Part shown: positions 27,301-35,496 of the stretch, in pieces
Position numbering within the stretch: the first letter of the stretch is position 1
Layout: each line of letters begins with the position of its first letter
Assembly: GCA_019653755.1 (NCBI GenBank)
Contig: BPCL01000001.1
Coordinates: forward strand, 1-64,000
Reading direction: 5' to 3'
DNA from: Woeseia sp.
Lineage (GTDB): Bacteria; Pseudomonadota; Gammaproteobacteria; Steroidobacterales; UBA11654
DNA length: 64,000 nucleotides
Made by a program: the position numbers and the translations under genes
The notes under the pieces: generated by a model
What the model saw: the letters and a program-made list of their open reading frames with translations, nothing else
Databases searched by the model: none
Told to the model about the DNA's origin: nothing

Positions 27301-27328
27301 CTACGCAGATTTCAGAGTTAGTTTCTAA
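24311..27328 (+). CDS. TonB-dependent receptor
   Basis: A 1005-residue outer-membrane gated channel. The N-terminus has a signal peptide ending at 'VSGFAQE', then the TonB box/plug start 'VEEITVTGSQI', a plug domain with 'NTLTLINGRRLV' and 'VDRMEILRDGASAIYGADAV' (about residues 115-180), and a 22-strand-type barrel ending in 'NFYADFRVSF' with the C-terminal Phe needed for assembly. Extracellular loops carry several cysteines (for example 'CDLPDGVSDEGRC' and 'GSCAGNPAVV' ... 'GICPFG'), which may form disulfides. GGAGG lies 8 bp before the ATG. The ligand is unknown; receptors of this shape take up oligosaccharides, peptides or lipids. Confidence 0.95.
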   Translation: MSIRKQIVTAFFALTFSVSGFAQEDAATASSEVEEITVTGSQIKGAKITGSLPVSVIEFEDIESLGVDSGDELLENIAENGMNMFNEAENASGGVNSARGDMGAYNLRNMGTGNTLTLINGRRLVNSPGYQTEYIGGDFVPAVTVNSNLVPVWGVDRMEILRDGASAIYGADAVAGVVNYAMQQDYEGFSFRTKMGWYDHFDAEDKTFTVKFGRNFNDGNTNVAVFMDYYDREPIRAQEDPRWGNSDHRQWTTCDLPDGVSDEGRCLEAGSPWANSSSFRNTSANSLYGQFDMVTSSEHGSSNPYNHVFTDSNGEFEVFPLGDSRCSNRSSQGGEVFDTGYGTCIAQDGNGTERFNLWGFTDARSDLQRTNVFVYINHDFGNGLESFTELGYYTSDYLLTRHPSYAFSSVKHRVGPDNYWLNQMTLADGTALFAGKQLYIDNYRYAERMRMVDVEKETYRILQGFRGSFDEWDWEGAFVHSKATADDITRNRTSNNLLKEALWDSTPAAYNPFSAGVNSNIERVLVDVYRKGESELTMLDFKVANAEVMELPAGPLGLMFGFEFRHEKIKDDRDPRLDGTITYVDYESDTYPEVSDVVNSSPTGDVYGSRDVTSLFAEAQLPLADNVNAQLALRYEDFSDVERTLVGKIAVGWDISDAILFRASASTAFRAPNIIQINEKIVVRSGTRYDYAMVQLETLAGLDSDDLDSRSSQQRQATGASGLVPEESDNTSIGFVITPQAPGLEGLTITADYWTIEKENTIGLFGRENHTVNDMVIRFSNPGSCAGNPAVVRDPADDDQIAAANAVGICPFGNVKHVADNYLNLATRTIEGFDVGVYYNVDTSIGDISVRYIGSFIDKFEQTPGGEFAALQAKQAAGEIPAYIPLGGFGDLLLRDGNYDEKHSLRVSWRRGPIGASLTALRKGEFFQNSLTQGDGTKFMIDAMTTMDLSIDYRFDISDYNAKLRFAVKNIADERAPLADRYYGYYADAHQDLGRNFYADFRVSF

Positions 27329-27345
27329 TGCAATAACTAAAAAAT

Positions 27346-27375
27346 AAAAAAGGGAGCTTTGCTCCCTTTTTTTAT
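27346..27375 (+). terminator. Terminator after the TonB receptor
   Basis: A 10-bp stem (AAAAGGGAGC against GCTCCCTTTT) with a TTT loop at 27348-27370, then a T-rich tail. It lies about 20 bp after the receptor stop codon and separates it from ggt. Confidence 0.92.
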
Positions 27376-27429
27376 ATCTTACTCACAGTTCTATAGTTAG
27401 AATTAAATAAGGAAAATTACTGATTATTT

Positions 27430-29148
27430 ATGTTTATTAGACTTTTGCTAATTTTATTGATCTCGTCCAACGCATGGGGGCAATCTCGTTATATTGATTA
27501 TCAATCACCGTTTCATCCCACGATTAATAAAAGGGGTATGGTGGCCTCTCAGAATATAGAGTCATCTGAAATAGGTATTGAAATCCTCAATCAAGGCGGG
27601 AACGCGATCGATGCAGCAGTTGCGGTTGGGTTTTCTTTGGCAATCACTCTACCAAGAGCCGGTAATCTTGGCGGCGGCGGATTTATGATGATTTATTTAA
27701 AAGAAAGGGACGAGATCTTTGCAATTGATTATAGAGGTCAAGCATCTGCCTCTACTAATTTAGACGAGTTATTTAACACAAACCCTTCCAGAGATTATGC
27801 AAATACAAATTTTGAGGTTGTTGAATACGGTTACAAAGCTTCCACAGTCCCTGGAACAGTATCAGGATTATTGCAGGCCCATAAGAATTTTGGAAAGCTC
27901 CCTTTAACAGAAGTCTTAAAGCCGGTTATCAGACAAGCTGAAGAAGGTATTAGAGTTTCATACGATCTTGAGCAAGCAATAGGGAGTTCATCTCAACTTA
28001 AAAAAGATGCCGAGTCGAGAAGAATATATTTCAAAGATGGTTCTCCCATAAAACAGGGCAGTCTTATGCAAAGGCCTGATTTAGCAAAAACCCTATCTCT
28101 AATTGCTGAGAATGGGGCTAAGGCCTTCTATGAAGGAGAGATTGCTAAAAAATTTGTTCTAGCAATGCAATTAAACGAAGGCTTGTTAACTGATGCTGAT
28201 CTGAAAAATTATAAATCGAGGTTTTCTGCTCCTATAGGAATTAATTACAGAGGGCAAAAAGTTTTTACACACGGTCCACCTTCAGGCGGTGGCATTGTTT
28301 TGCTCACCGCTCTAAATGTTCTAGAAAATTTTGATCTTAAGAAGCATGGCAGTAACTCTTCAACCACTTATCATCTGCTTGCTGAGGCCTTAAGACGCGG
28401 ACACAACAACAGGTCTCATCATGTTGGTGATCCGAGCTTTTACAAAACGCCAATCGAGAATTTTTTATCGAGTGAGAGAACAAAACAGTTAGCTCGTAAT
28501 ATTAATTTTAAGAAAGCCACCGCATCTTCTGCAATTAAACCGCTTAAAGTTAGAAACGAATCAAAGGATACCACCCATTATTCAATTGTTGATGAAGAGG
28601 GCAACTCGATTTCCAACACTTACACATTGGGATCATCATTTGGCTCAGGGGTAACTATCCCTGGTACTGGGATCCTCATGAATAACCAAATGAATAATTT
28701 TGCTTATAGGTTTGGTGATAAATCTATTAAGGGCAGAGCTGCCAGTCCAGGCAATAGATTTGAGCCTGGAAAGCGTCCAATGAGCACTATGGCACCAACC
28801 ATGATTTTTGATAAAAATGACAATTTAAGTTTAATTACCGGCTCACCTGGGGGTTCGTTTATACCTGCAACGATATTAAGAGTAGTTACCGGGGTGATTG
28901 ATTTTGATCTTAATATTGGGGAATCGACCATGTTGCCAAGATTGCATAAAGATTGGCCATATTCAGGCTTAGATCATGAATCCACTGTTAGTCAGGATGT
29001 TTTAAAAGTATTGGATAGGCTAGGGCACATGCCTGAATTATCTAAAACCATGGGAAGCACACAAAGCATCCATATTATAGATGGTTCAAACCAAGGTTAT
29101 GCAGATCTTAGGAGACCTAACGCTGGAGTTGCTATTCAGAATGATTAG
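27430..29148 (+). CDS. ggt: Gamma-glutamyltransferase
   Basis: Cleaves gamma-glutamyl bonds of glutathione and peptides in the periplasm, then matures by self-cleavage. At 572 residues it has the standard length, with a signal peptide (MFIRLLLILLISSNAWG). The autocatalytic threonine is T381 in 'DTTHYSIVDEEGNS', which would start the small subunit. Substrate-site motifs are 'GNLGGGGFMMIY' at 78-89, 'YRGQAS' at 101-106 and 'PGTGILMNNQMNNF' further on. A glutamate-type symporter gene begins 35 bp later, suggesting that released glutamate is imported. Assignment is secure. Confidence 0.95.
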   Translation: MFIRLLLILLISSNAWGQSRYIDYQSPFHPTINKRGMVASQNIESSEIGIEILNQGGNAIDAAVAVGFSLAITLPRAGNLGGGGFMMIYLKERDEIFAIDYRGQASASTNLDELFNTNPSRDYANTNFEVVEYGYKASTVPGTVSGLLQAHKNFGKLPLTEVLKPVIRQAEEGIRVSYDLEQAIGSSSQLKKDAESRRIYFKDGSPIKQGSLMQRPDLAKTLSLIAENGAKAFYEGEIAKKFVLAMQLNEGLLTDADLKNYKSRFSAPIGINYRGQKVFTHGPPSGGGIVLLTALNVLENFDLKKHGSNSSTTYHLLAEALRRGHNNRSHHVGDPSFYKTPIENFLSSERTKQLARNINFKKATASSAIKPLKVRNESKDTTHYSIVDEEGNSISNTYTLGSSFGSGVTIPGTGILMNNQMNNFAYRFGDKSIKGRAASPGNRFEPGKRPMSTMAPTMIFDKNDNLSLITGSPGGSFIPATILRVVTGVIDFDLNIGESTMLPRLHKDWPYSGLDHESTVSQDVLKVLDRLGHMPELSKTMGSTQSIHIIDGSNQGYADLRRPNAGVAIQND

Positions 29149-29183
29149 TTATTTAAAAATGAAAATGTAGGTAGAATTACGTT

Positions 29184-30487
29184 ATGGGATTAACAATTTT
29201 TTATTGGATAGTATTACTGTCAACTTTTGTCGGTATTTATTATTTAGGAGCAAAAACTGATCTGAAGTTATGGGCTCGAGTCATTATTGCATTAGTTGCA
29301 GGCGCCATCTTAGGCTTTATTTTTGGTGATCTCGCGGCATCTTCGAAATGGATTGGAGATTTATTTGTAAGATTTATCAGAATGTTGGTTGTCCCGTTAA
29401 TATTTACCTCACTAGTAGCTGGCGTTGTTTCGATGGGTGATCCTAAAAGGCTTGGCTCAATTGGTGTTAAGACAATTGCTCTATATATGTTGACCACTCT
29501 CTTTGCCATTATTATTGGTTTAGTTTTGGGAACTCTTTTTAAGCCGGTATGGGTATAGAATTAACTGGAGTTGATCCTTTCACCATGGGCTCTTCTTCAA
29601 TGAGTGTAGCTGATCGTCTCTTTGGTATTGTGCCTACTAATCCTATTTCCTCTCTTGCTAAGGGCGATGTGCTTCCTATTATATTTTTCTCCATTCTTTT
29701 GGGTATTGGAATCATATTGGGAGGGGAAAAGACAAAAGCCTTGGGCGATGTTTTTTCTGCAGCAGCAGAAGCTGTTTTAAAGATAGCTCATATGGTAATG
29801 CAAATGGCGCCCTATGGGGTTTTATCACTTATCGCTTGGGTTGCTGGAACAATGGGGTTATCAGCTCTCCAGAATCTATTCGTTTTGACTGTAATCCTTT
29901 ATGTAGGCTGTCTTGTTCACATCATTTTCGTTTATGGAGGATTAATTAGATTCATAGCTAGATTGCCTTTGAGTAATTTTTTTAAAGGTATACTCGATGC
30001 ACAAGCAGTTGCTTACTCAACTTCCTCAAGTTCTGCAACACTCCCAGTAACTCTTCAGTGTGTCCAGGATAATCTAGGCGTTAAAAAAACTGTAGCCTCA
30101 TCTGTGCTCCCCTTAGGAGCAACTATAAACATGGATGGGACAGCATTATATTTGGGGATAGTCGCGTTATTTTCAGCACAAATCTTCGGTGTAGAATTAA
30201 CATTTGCTGATTATCTTTTAATAGCTATGACAGCAACATTGACCTCAATAGGTACAGCAGGTATTCCCTCGGCCTCACTATTTTTACTCGCAACAGTTTT
30301 ATCTGTAATAGGCATTTCCGATGCTCAAACAGCATTAATTGTTGGATTTGTTCTTCCCTTTGACCGAATTCTCGACATGGCTAGAACAGTTGTAAATATA
30401 AGTGGTGATGCAACCGTTTCTGTTCTGGTCGCCAAGTCTGAGGGGGAAATCAACGAGACAGAATACCGAAATGAGTCTGTAATTTAG
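29184..30487 (+). CDS. Dicarboxylate/amino acid:cation symporter (GltP/DctA-like), one frameshift
   Basis: An inner-membrane DAACS carrier of about 434 residues. The serine-rich hairpin 'SSSSATLPVTLQC', the transport motif 'GATINMDGTALYLG' and the second hairpin 'GTAGIPSASLFLL' are intact. The first frame ends at 29558 with 'GTLFKPVWV'. One missing base in GCCGGTA restores 'FKPGMGIELTGVDP', so the stop is almost certainly an error. Substrates of the family are glutamate, aspartate or C4 acids. It lies downstream of ggt and 19 bp upstream of pyruvate kinase. Confidence 0.9.
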
Positions 30488-30506
30488 AAATAAAAAGACA
30501 TTTGTT

Positions 30507-31943
30507 ATGAGGCAAACAAAAATTATAGCCACATTTGGACCTTCTTTAGAAGATCCTAAAATTCTAAAAAAAGTTTTAGAAAGAGCCGATGTAATTCGTT
30601 TCAATCTGGCACATGGGACTTGGGATAAATCGGATAGCCAGAACAATGCAAAAAAGATAAAACTAGTTCAAAAAACAGCAAAGAAGATCAACAAGCCAAT
30701 AGCTACCTTAGTGGATTTGAAGGGCAATAAGATACGAATAGGGAATTTTAAAAAGCATCTTATAGAGTTAAAAGCCTCTGACAAAATCGATGTTAGATTC
30801 ACTGATCAATCAGTGACAAATAAAAATGAAATTATTATCAATGCTGACCACGTGTTTCAAGAGATTGATAAGAATGACTTGATTTTGATGGACGATGGCT
30901 TAATTAAGCTCAGAGTAGAAAAAATAACTACTAATAATAAAACCCTTCACTGCAAAGTTATTGAAGGAGGGCTTTTAAGCAGCAATAAAGGTTTTGAGGT
31001 TGAAAATAAAATAATTAATAAATCTGGACTGCGCGATGAAGATAAAGAGGATATAAAAAAATTAGCTAAACTTGGCGTTGACTGGATTGCATTATCTTTT
31101 GTTAATGATGCTAGCGATGTGAATCAAGCTAGAGAGGTTCTTTCCCAAGTTGGCAGTGATATAAAGCTTATAGCAAAAATTGAACGTTTAGAGGCCCTGA
31201 AGCAACTCTATTGGATTATTAAAGCGAGTGATGGAATTATGGTTGCAAGAGGTGATCTAGCTCTTGAATCAGGACCTGGAGAATTAACAGGACTACAAAA
31301 AAATATAATTAAACAAACTATAAAAGGGAAGAAAGTTGCAATTACTGCAACTCAAATGATGGAGTCAATGATTAATAACCCCAGTCCAACCAGAGCCGAA
31401 ATGACAGATGTCTCAAACGCAGTCTTAGATGGTTCTGATGCAGTGATGCTTTCAGCTGAAACTGCTATTGGTAAATACCCAGCTGAAACTGTGGAAGCTA
31501 TGCATGAGGTTTGTATTGGTGCAGAAAGCTATCATCAGTCAATTTCAAAGAAAGAAGAATTCGAATATTCTGAAGTTCAGCATATAGATGAAGCTATAGC
31601 GCTTAGTTCAATGAGTATTGCTAGGAATATGGGCATTAAAGCAATTATCGCTTTAACTGAATCTGGTTCAACCGCTCTGATGTTATCCAGAATAAGGTCT
31701 GATATACCAATATATGCGTTTACTAGAAATGAAGTTACTCAGCGGAGAGTGTCACTTTATCGAGGTGTGATTTCATTTCCTTACCCCTTTCTAGCTGATA
31801 ACTTAAGTCAAGTCCTTGATGATATTAGAGAGCAACTACTTGATTCAGGGGTTGTTAATTCAGGCGATCTGATCATTGTAACCTCAGGTTCTCCATTAAA
31901 AGTTCCTGGCGGAACCAATTCACTTAGATTAATTACAATCTAA
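30507..31943 (+). CDS. pyk: Pyruvate kinase
   Basis: Converts phosphoenolpyruvate and ADP to pyruvate and ATP, the last step of glycolysis. A 478-residue bacterial enzyme. The N-terminus 'RQTKIIATFGPS' and 'VIRFNLAHGTWDK' bind substrate; the catalytic lysine lies in 'KLIAKIERLEAL', followed by 'MVARGDLALE' with Mg ligands and 'ATQMMESMI' ... 'AEMTDVSNAVLDGSDAVML'. The C-terminal domain ends in 'SPLKVPGGTNSLRLI'. The Asn in 'NLAHG' replaces the more common Ser of 'NFSHG'. No phosphofructokinase or other glycolytic gene is adjacent. Confidence 0.96.
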   Translation: MRQTKIIATFGPSLEDPKILKKVLERADVIRFNLAHGTWDKSDSQNNAKKIKLVQKTAKKINKPIATLVDLKGNKIRIGNFKKHLIELKASDKIDVRFTDQSVTNKNEIIINADHVFQEIDKNDLILMDDGLIKLRVEKITTNNKTLHCKVIEGGLLSSNKGFEVENKIINKSGLRDEDKEDIKKLAKLGVDWIALSFVNDASDVNQAREVLSQVGSDIKLIAKIERLEALKQLYWIIKASDGIMVARGDLALESGPGELTGLQKNIIKQTIKGKKVAITATQMMESMINNPSPTRAEMTDVSNAVLDGSDAVMLSAETAIGKYPAETVEAMHEVCIGAESYHQSISKKEEFEYSEVQHIDEAIALSSMSIARNMGIKAIIALTESGSTALMLSRIRSDIPIYAFTRNEVTQRRVSLYRGVISFPYPFLADNLSQVLDDIREQLLDSGVVNSGDLIIVTSGSPLKVPGGTNSLRLITI

Positions 31944-32014
31944 AAAATGACAAATTTCTTTTAGAAGGATTTATTTAGTAATACAATCTCAAATTCTTAA
32001 AAAAAACCTGAATT

Positions 32015-33484
32015 ATGAATCACCAGAAAGTCGGTATTAGTGCAATTTCAACCTACGTTCCTCCTTATCGTGTGGATCTAGAGAAATGGTGTGAATGGAC
32101 TAATCAATCTTGGGAAAAAGTTGAGAACGTCATTGGGACTGGCTTTAGAATGATGGGCCCAAATCAAACAGTCTATACGATGGCTGCCAATGCCGTTCTA
32201 GACTTAATTCTCTCTCATGAGGTTGATCCATCAGAGATAGGTTTTCTTGCACTAGGCACTGAATCGAGCACAGATAATTCTGCAGGCTCAATTATTATTA
32301 AGGGTATGGTCAATAAAGAATTAGAAAGAAGATCAATGAAACCTATTTCAAATAATTGTGAAGTACCAGAGTATAAGCAGGCTTGTTTATCAGGGATCTA
32401 TGCTCTAAAGAATGCAGTTAGATTTATTAAAACAGATGCTCCCTCACTTAAGAGCATTGTTGTATGTTCAGACATTGCTCTATATCAAATAGGAGCAACT
32501 GGTGAACCTACTCAAGGAGCAGGAGCGGTGGCTGCCTTAATTGAGTCAAACCCAAAGATTGCAGAAGTTAGAACTTCAGAAGCAGGCTCTGCTTCTGACT
32601 ATCGTCATCTGGATTTCAGAAAACCTATTCAATACAGAGCTAAGCAAGCAAATGGCCATTCAGATTTTGATCTCGAGTTACCAATATTTAATGGCAAGTA
32701 CTCCTCTTCCTGTTATGTCGATGGAACTCTAAATGCCATGGATAATATGTCTTCGAAAAATTCAGGACACTTGGCAAATCATCTAAGAAGCACTAAGGCT
32801 ATTTTTATGCACAGACCATTCAAAAAAATGCCAATAACTGCGTTCTCAATTGCTTATCTTTATGCTCTAGCACATGGAGACGATACAGATCATGAAGAAT
32901 TGACAAGATATATAGATTTATCAAAATTAGATCAAGATAAAATCCTTGAAGAACTTCTTAATAAGCCCAATGTGAGTGATTTTCCTGAGACGGATATAAA
33001 TCGTGAAGCATTTCCATTAACAACAGAGTTAGTGAAGATTATTCATAAAGAACCTGATTTTCAAACAAATGTGGTTTCAAAGCTTAGTTTTGGATCAGCT
33101 CTTACAACAGAGATGGGAAATATTTATTCCGGCTCTGTTTTTGGATGGCTATCAGCTGGATTAGAAGATGCATTGAAAAATGGAATTGATTTATCTAATG
33201 AGGAAGCTTTAATGATTGGATATGGTAGCGGGGATGCTGCTGAGGTGATTCCAATTTTCTTTGTTGAGGGATGGCAAGAATCAGCTAAGTTAACTCCATT
33301 TTCTAATGCGTTCGAATCATATATTAATCTTACTCATAAACAATATCTTAAGCTTCGATCAGAGAAGACAACCAATGGAATTGACTATAACCTAAAGAAT
33401 GAATTCGTTGTCAGAAAAATTGGTTCAGAAGAGAGGGTTGATTTTCAAGATGCCGGGATCGAGTATTACGAGTTTCTTAATTAG
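32015..33484 (+). CDS. Hydroxymethylglutaryl-CoA synthase-like enzyme
   Basis: A 489-residue thiolase-fold condensing enzyme. The triad expected for HMG-CoA synthase is present: Glu in 'GTESSTDNSAGS' (residues 81-92), the acyl-carrying cysteine C124 in 'EYKQACLSGIYAL' and His 266 in 'MHRPFKKMP'. It would join acetyl-CoA to acetoacetyl-CoA or a related beta-keto thioester. No mevalonate kinase, HMG-CoA reductase or polyketide genes are in the window, so the role (isoprenoid, leucine-related or beta-branching) is open. It is unusually long for a bacterial HMGCS, with an insertion around residues 285-340. Confidence 0.85.
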   Translation: MNHQKVGISAISTYVPPYRVDLEKWCEWTNQSWEKVENVIGTGFRMMGPNQTVYTMAANAVLDLILSHEVDPSEIGFLALGTESSTDNSAGSIIIKGMVNKELERRSMKPISNNCEVPEYKQACLSGIYALKNAVRFIKTDAPSLKSIVVCSDIALYQIGATGEPTQGAGAVAALIESNPKIAEVRTSEAGSASDYRHLDFRKPIQYRAKQANGHSDFDLELPIFNGKYSSSCYVDGTLNAMDNMSSKNSGHLANHLRSTKAIFMHRPFKKMPITAFSIAYLYALAHGDDTDHEELTRYIDLSKLDQDKILEELLNKPNVSDFPETDINREAFPLTTELVKIIHKEPDFQTNVVSKLSFGSALTTEMGNIYSGSVFGWLSAGLEDALKNGIDLSNEEALMIGYGSGDAAEVIPIFFVEGWQESAKLTPFSNAFESYINLTHKQYLKLRSEKTTNGIDYNLKNEFVVRKIGSEERVDFQDAGIEYYEFLN

Positions 33485-35493
33485 TTTAAATATTTCTCAT
33501 ACCAGTCAAGATAGCGTTCTAAAACATCCTTGTTATAGCTGGGTATAGAAAAAGAATGGTGTTGACCTGGATAGATAATAAGCTCAGTCGGTATTTCGAG
33601 ATGCTTTAAGGCCTGATACATCTGCTCTGAACCAATTAAAGGGACATTATAATCCTTCTCTCCAACAAGAAATAATGTTGGAGTTGTTATATTGCCTGCA
33701 TTTAAGAAAGGGTGAGAGACACGCAACCAGGCTTCAGTATTATCCCAAGGTGTTCCAAGTTCGGTAATATAATCTCTAATATACTGATCGTCTCCAAATC
33801 CACTTAACAGATTAGAAATGCCAGCACCTGATGTTGCAGCCTGGAATCTTTGATCTTTTGCTATCACGTAATTTGTAAGCATACCTCCATAACTCCAGCC
33901 TCCAATGCCAAGTTTATTCTCGTCGATATAACCCAGAGTCAATGCATAGTCTAGTGCTGCACTAATATCTTTTGTGTCAATGCCTCCCCAATCTGCAAAG
34001 AGAGCCTTTTGAAAATCATAGCCACGTCCTGAGCTACCTCTTGGATTAACAGCCATCACTATGTAATCGTTTGAGGCGAATAATTGCCAATCGAATCTGA
34101 AACTCAATCCATATTGTGAAACAGGACCGCCATGAATTCTGATTAGAAGCGGGTATTTTTTATTTGAATCAAAATTGCTTGGCTTTACTAACATTCCATG
34201 TATGTTTTCATTATCAAAACTTTTAAAAGAAATCTCTTGCGTGCTACCTATGCCTTTATTATTGATAAAGTCTTCATTGTAAAAAGTTAATTGAGTTACT
34301 GATCCGTTGTTCAGGCTATAAAGCTCAGCAGGTTTGGCTGTGGATGAAGCGAGAAAGATAACCTTATTATTTCTTTGAACATATGAATTCGTATAGTTGG
34401 ATAAGTAATACTCAGGAGGGGTTATTTTTTCAATGGTTTTCTCTGACATAGAGTATCTGGCCAATTGACTTTTCATGTCATCTTCAATAACAAAATAAAC
34501 AGTTTCACCGTCTTCGGACCAGCTGTGAATGGCTGTATTGCGATCAAGGCTACTGGTAATATATTCTGTTTCTTTGGATTCAACATCAATAATAGAAACT
34601 TCTTGAAGCGAGTACCAAAGTAAGTCAGGATCTCCCCCATATAGATAAGCAATTCGTTTCCCGTCTGGGCTCCATTGAGGCCTTGAAGCTCCAGAAGGTG
34701 AAGAGTCTTCTCCAGGATGTGTGGTTAATTGTATGGCTTCTTTCTCATTAATATCTTGAATGTAAATATCCCAATTGTTGTGCCGATCAAAATCTCCTTT
34801 CTTGGTTACATAGGCTATTCTCTTACTGTCGGGAGACCAAGAAGGAAGATAGTGATTTGTATCATCAGTACTTAACTGGATGCTTTCTTTTGATTTTAGA
34901 TCAGTAATAAAAATATGATCGCGCTCAGAACCTAGAAAGTCTTTATAATCTTGTTTGAATTGATATCGATCAATTACATACGGCTTAGGTGTTTCATCTT
35001 CTTCTTGTTTTGGAACAGATATATTAACAACGAGAGCTGCTTTTTCATTGTTGGGTGATATTTCAAAATCTAGGATATCTCCTTCTATTTTTGTCAGCTG
35101 TTTTTTTGTCTTGTTGGATAGGCTGATTGCCCATAGCTGATTGAAATCTTTCAGTTTGCCTCGACCTGGAGAAAGAAAGATAATCGATGTTCCATCTGGT
35201 GAAAATTGAGCTTTTCCAAATTCAATATTTTCTAAAATTACTCTTTTTTTATTGTTGTCTGTATTTAATAGTAAAAGAGTGCTCTGATATTCATCTTCTT
35301 TTGAGTTAACGGCAGAAACACTATAGATAATTACATTCCCAGACTTTGAAAGATCAACTAGGCTGACTTCCTTTAAATCGTATAAATCATCTGTGCTAAT
35401 AAGCTTAGGGTCAGTGCTTGAAAAACTTGATGTAGATATCACCAAGAAAAATATAGCTCCCAAAAGTCGAGTAATAAAAGCGTTTTTATTCAT
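33481..35493 (-). CDS. Exported S9-family (prolyl oligopeptidase-type) peptidase
   Basis: A 670-residue serine peptidase. After a signal peptide (MNKNAFITRLLGAIFFLVIS) comes a beta-propeller of TolB/DPP-like repeats, for example 'WSPDSKRIAYVTKKGD' and 'WSPDGKRIAYLYGGD'. The C-terminal alpha/beta hydrolase domain holds the triad Ser 534 in 'GGWSYGGM', Asp 614 in 'VGEKDYNVP' and His 646 in 'GQHHSFS'. It probably trims peptides in the periplasm. Its end overlaps the convergent HMGCS-like gene by 4 bp, and it lies 3 bp downstream of the BCCT carrier gene. Confidence 0.93.
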   Translation of the reverse strand: MNKNAFITRLLGAIFFLVISTSSFSSTDPKLISTDDLYDLKEVSLVDLSKSGNVIIYSVSAVNSKEDEYQSTLLLLNTDNNKKRVILENIEFGKAQFSPDGTSIIFLSPGRGKLKDFNQLWAISLSNKTKKQLTKIEGDILDFEISPNNEKAALVVNISVPKQEEDETPKPYVIDRYQFKQDYKDFLGSERDHIFITDLKSKESIQLSTDDTNHYLPSWSPDSKRIAYVTKKGDFDRHNNWDIYIQDINEKEAIQLTTHPGEDSSPSGASRPQWSPDGKRIAYLYGGDPDLLWYSLQEVSIIDVESKETEYITSSLDRNTAIHSWSEDGETVYFVIEDDMKSQLARYSMSEKTIEKITPPEYYLSNYTNSYVQRNNKVIFLASSTAKPAELYSLNNGSVTQLTFYNEDFINNKGIGSTQEISFKSFDNENIHGMLVKPSNFDSNKKYPLLIRIHGGPVSQYGLSFRFDWQLFASNDYIVMAVNPRGSSGRGYDFQKALFADWGGIDTKDISAALDYALTLGYIDENKLGIGGWSYGGMLTNYVIAKDQRFQAATSGAGISNLLSGFGDDQYIRDYITELGTPWDNTEAWLRVSHPFLNAGNITTPTLFLVGEKDYNVPLIGSEQMYQALKHLEIPTELIIYPGQHHSFSIPSYNKDVLERYLDWYEKYLN

Positions 35494-35496
35494 CGA

